From: an uncultured Clostridia bacterium
GTDB taxonomy: Bacteria; Bacillota; Clostridia; Lachnospirales; Lachnospiraceae
Assembly: GCA_947174885.1 (NCBI GenBank)
Contig: CAMWKO010000021.1
Span: 1-45,097, forward strand
DNA length: 45,097 nt
Reading direction: 5' to 3'
Every line of letters begins with the position of its first letter. Within the stretch, counting starts at the first letter, position 1. The notes beneath the pieces were generated by a model. That model did no database searches, had not been told where the DNA came from, and was given only the letters and a program-made list of their open reading frames with translations. The position numbers were made by a program, and so were the translations under genes. This document shows, piece by piece, positions 44,384 to 45,097 of the stretch.

Positions 44384-44409
44384 AAAGACTACATATAAAT
44401 GTAGTCTTT
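44384..44409 (-). terminator. Terminator of the rRNA/tRNA transcript after tRNA-Cys
   Basis: AAAGACTACAT (44384-44394) pairs with ATGTAGTCTTT (44399-44409), then a T run on the minus strand. Confidence 0.92.
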
Positions 44410-44413
44410 CTAA

Positions 44414-44484
44414 AGGCGCGAGCCGGATTTGAACCGGCGATAACGGTGTTGCAGACCGGGGCCTTACCACTTGGCGATCGCGCC
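44414..44484 (-). tRNA. tRNA-Cys (GCA anticodon)
   Basis: 71 bases with cloverleaf. Acceptor stem GGCGCGA/TCGCGCC, anticodon loop CTGCAAC with GCA, T-arm CCGGTTCAAATCCGG and discriminator T. No CCA encoded. Confidence 0.95.
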
Positions 44485-44544
44485 ACACTGATTATAATAT
44501 CAATGTATATAAAATATGTCAACCAAAAAATGCCTTTCGGCAAG

Positions 44545-44616
44545 TGACTCCGACGGGAATCGAACCCGTGTTACCGCCGTGAAAGGGCGATGTCTTAACC
44601 GCTTGACCACGGAGCC
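44545..44616 (-). tRNA. tRNA-Glu (TTC anticodon)
   Basis: 72 bases. Acceptor GGCTCCG/CGGAGTC with one G-U pair, anticodon stem CGCC/GGCG, loop CTTTCAC with TTC, T-arm ACGGGTTCGATTCCCGT. No CCA encoded. Confidence 0.96.
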
Positions 44617-44637
44617 GTATATGTTGGTAAAAATATA

Positions 44638-44656
44638 GGTGAACCTTTAGTTCACC
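44638..44656 (-). other. Hairpin between tRNA-Glu and tRNA-Asn
   Basis: GGTGAAC-CTTTA-GTTCACC, a 7-bp perfect stem, in the short spacer between two tRNA genes; likely part of transcript processing or pausing. Confidence 0.6.
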
Positions 44657-44661
44657 ATTAG

Positions 44662-44734
44662 CTCCCCGAGTAGGACTCGAACCTACGACCTAACGGTTAA
44701 CAGCCGTGCGCTCTACCGACTGAGCTATCGAGGA
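44662..44734 (-). tRNA. tRNA-Asn (GTT anticodon)
   Basis: 73 bases. Acceptor TCCTCGA/TCGGGGA, anticodon loop CTGTTAA with GTT, T-arm GTAGGTTCGAGTCCTAC and discriminator G. No CCA encoded. About 95 bases after the 23S rRNA end. Confidence 0.96.
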
Positions 44735-44829
44735 ATGTATATATTTATTATATTCAGAAATAAAAAAATTATACCTTCAAAACTACACACTAAATTATCC
44801 AAAAGACACTTTCTTCCAACCTAACCTTT

Positions 44830-45097
<268 letters not shown>

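Overview
The window is low-GC chromosomal DNA from a Gram-positive, Lachnospiraceae-like Clostridia species; the genus is not identified. Evidence: strong AGGAGG ribosome sites, a GlgC/GlgD pair, SpoVG, DnaD and a DnaC-type loader, MecA, lipoproteins and a sortase-type surface protein, CheX, and the order cheX-DUF951-rpsF-ssb-rpsR. It reads as core genome with some accessory surface genes. No phage, transposase or CRISPR array was seen.

Layout. 1-2.8 kb: a lectin/MucBP-like surface protein (minus). 2.85-8.2 kb: pth, mfd and a PrsA/SurA-like lipoprotein (plus). 8.3-8.5 kb: a 147-bp inverted-repeat element. 8.5-12.7 kb (minus): a glgC-glgD-spoVG operon, then a separate Asn/Gln-repeat membrane protein. 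13-18.1 kb (plus): murC, dnaD-dnaC helicase-loading genes preceded by a run of DnaA-box-like 9-mers, and a long prs-like gene. 18.3-22.6 kb (minus): a membrane-anchored GH13 amylase followed by a class A PBP. 22.9-27.9 kb: a MerR regulator (plus), a ferredoxin (minus) and the gdpP-rplI-dnaB operon (minus). 28.1-30.8 kb (minus): a GH18 lipoprotein and a CwlD-like amidase. 30.9-33.4 kb: a cluster of palindromes, then an unusual kinase/ATPase gene pair (minus). 33.7-34.7 kb: mecA (plus) and a DUF1858 protein (minus). 34.9-38.3 kb (minus): the end of an exopolysaccharide operon (priming transferase, Alg14-like/Alg13-like pair, GT2). 38.5-40.9 kb: a VWA protein with calcium-repeat motifs and a possible cysteine-peptidase domain. 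41.3-43.2 kb (minus): cheX-DUF951 and rpsF-ssb-rpsR. 43.4-45.1 kb: a small membrane protein, tRNA-Cys, tRNA-Glu, tRNA-Asn and the 3' end of 23S rRNA (all minus).

Main themes are envelope building and display (PBP1A, MurC, amidase, GH18, EPS enzymes, lectin, VWA protein, amylase), replication (DnaB, DnaD, DnaC-like, SSB) and signalling (GdpP for c-di-AMP, a Ser/Thr kinase, MecA, CheX). The most unusual items are: the kinase gene, which seems to start at ATC and is fused to a degenerate MinD/TadZ-like domain beside a second degenerate ATPase; four contiguous 9-mers resembling DnaA boxes before dnaD; the VWA/cysteine-peptidase candidate; and several families of dispersed palindromes. Function calls rest on motif recognition by eye; no database search was run.
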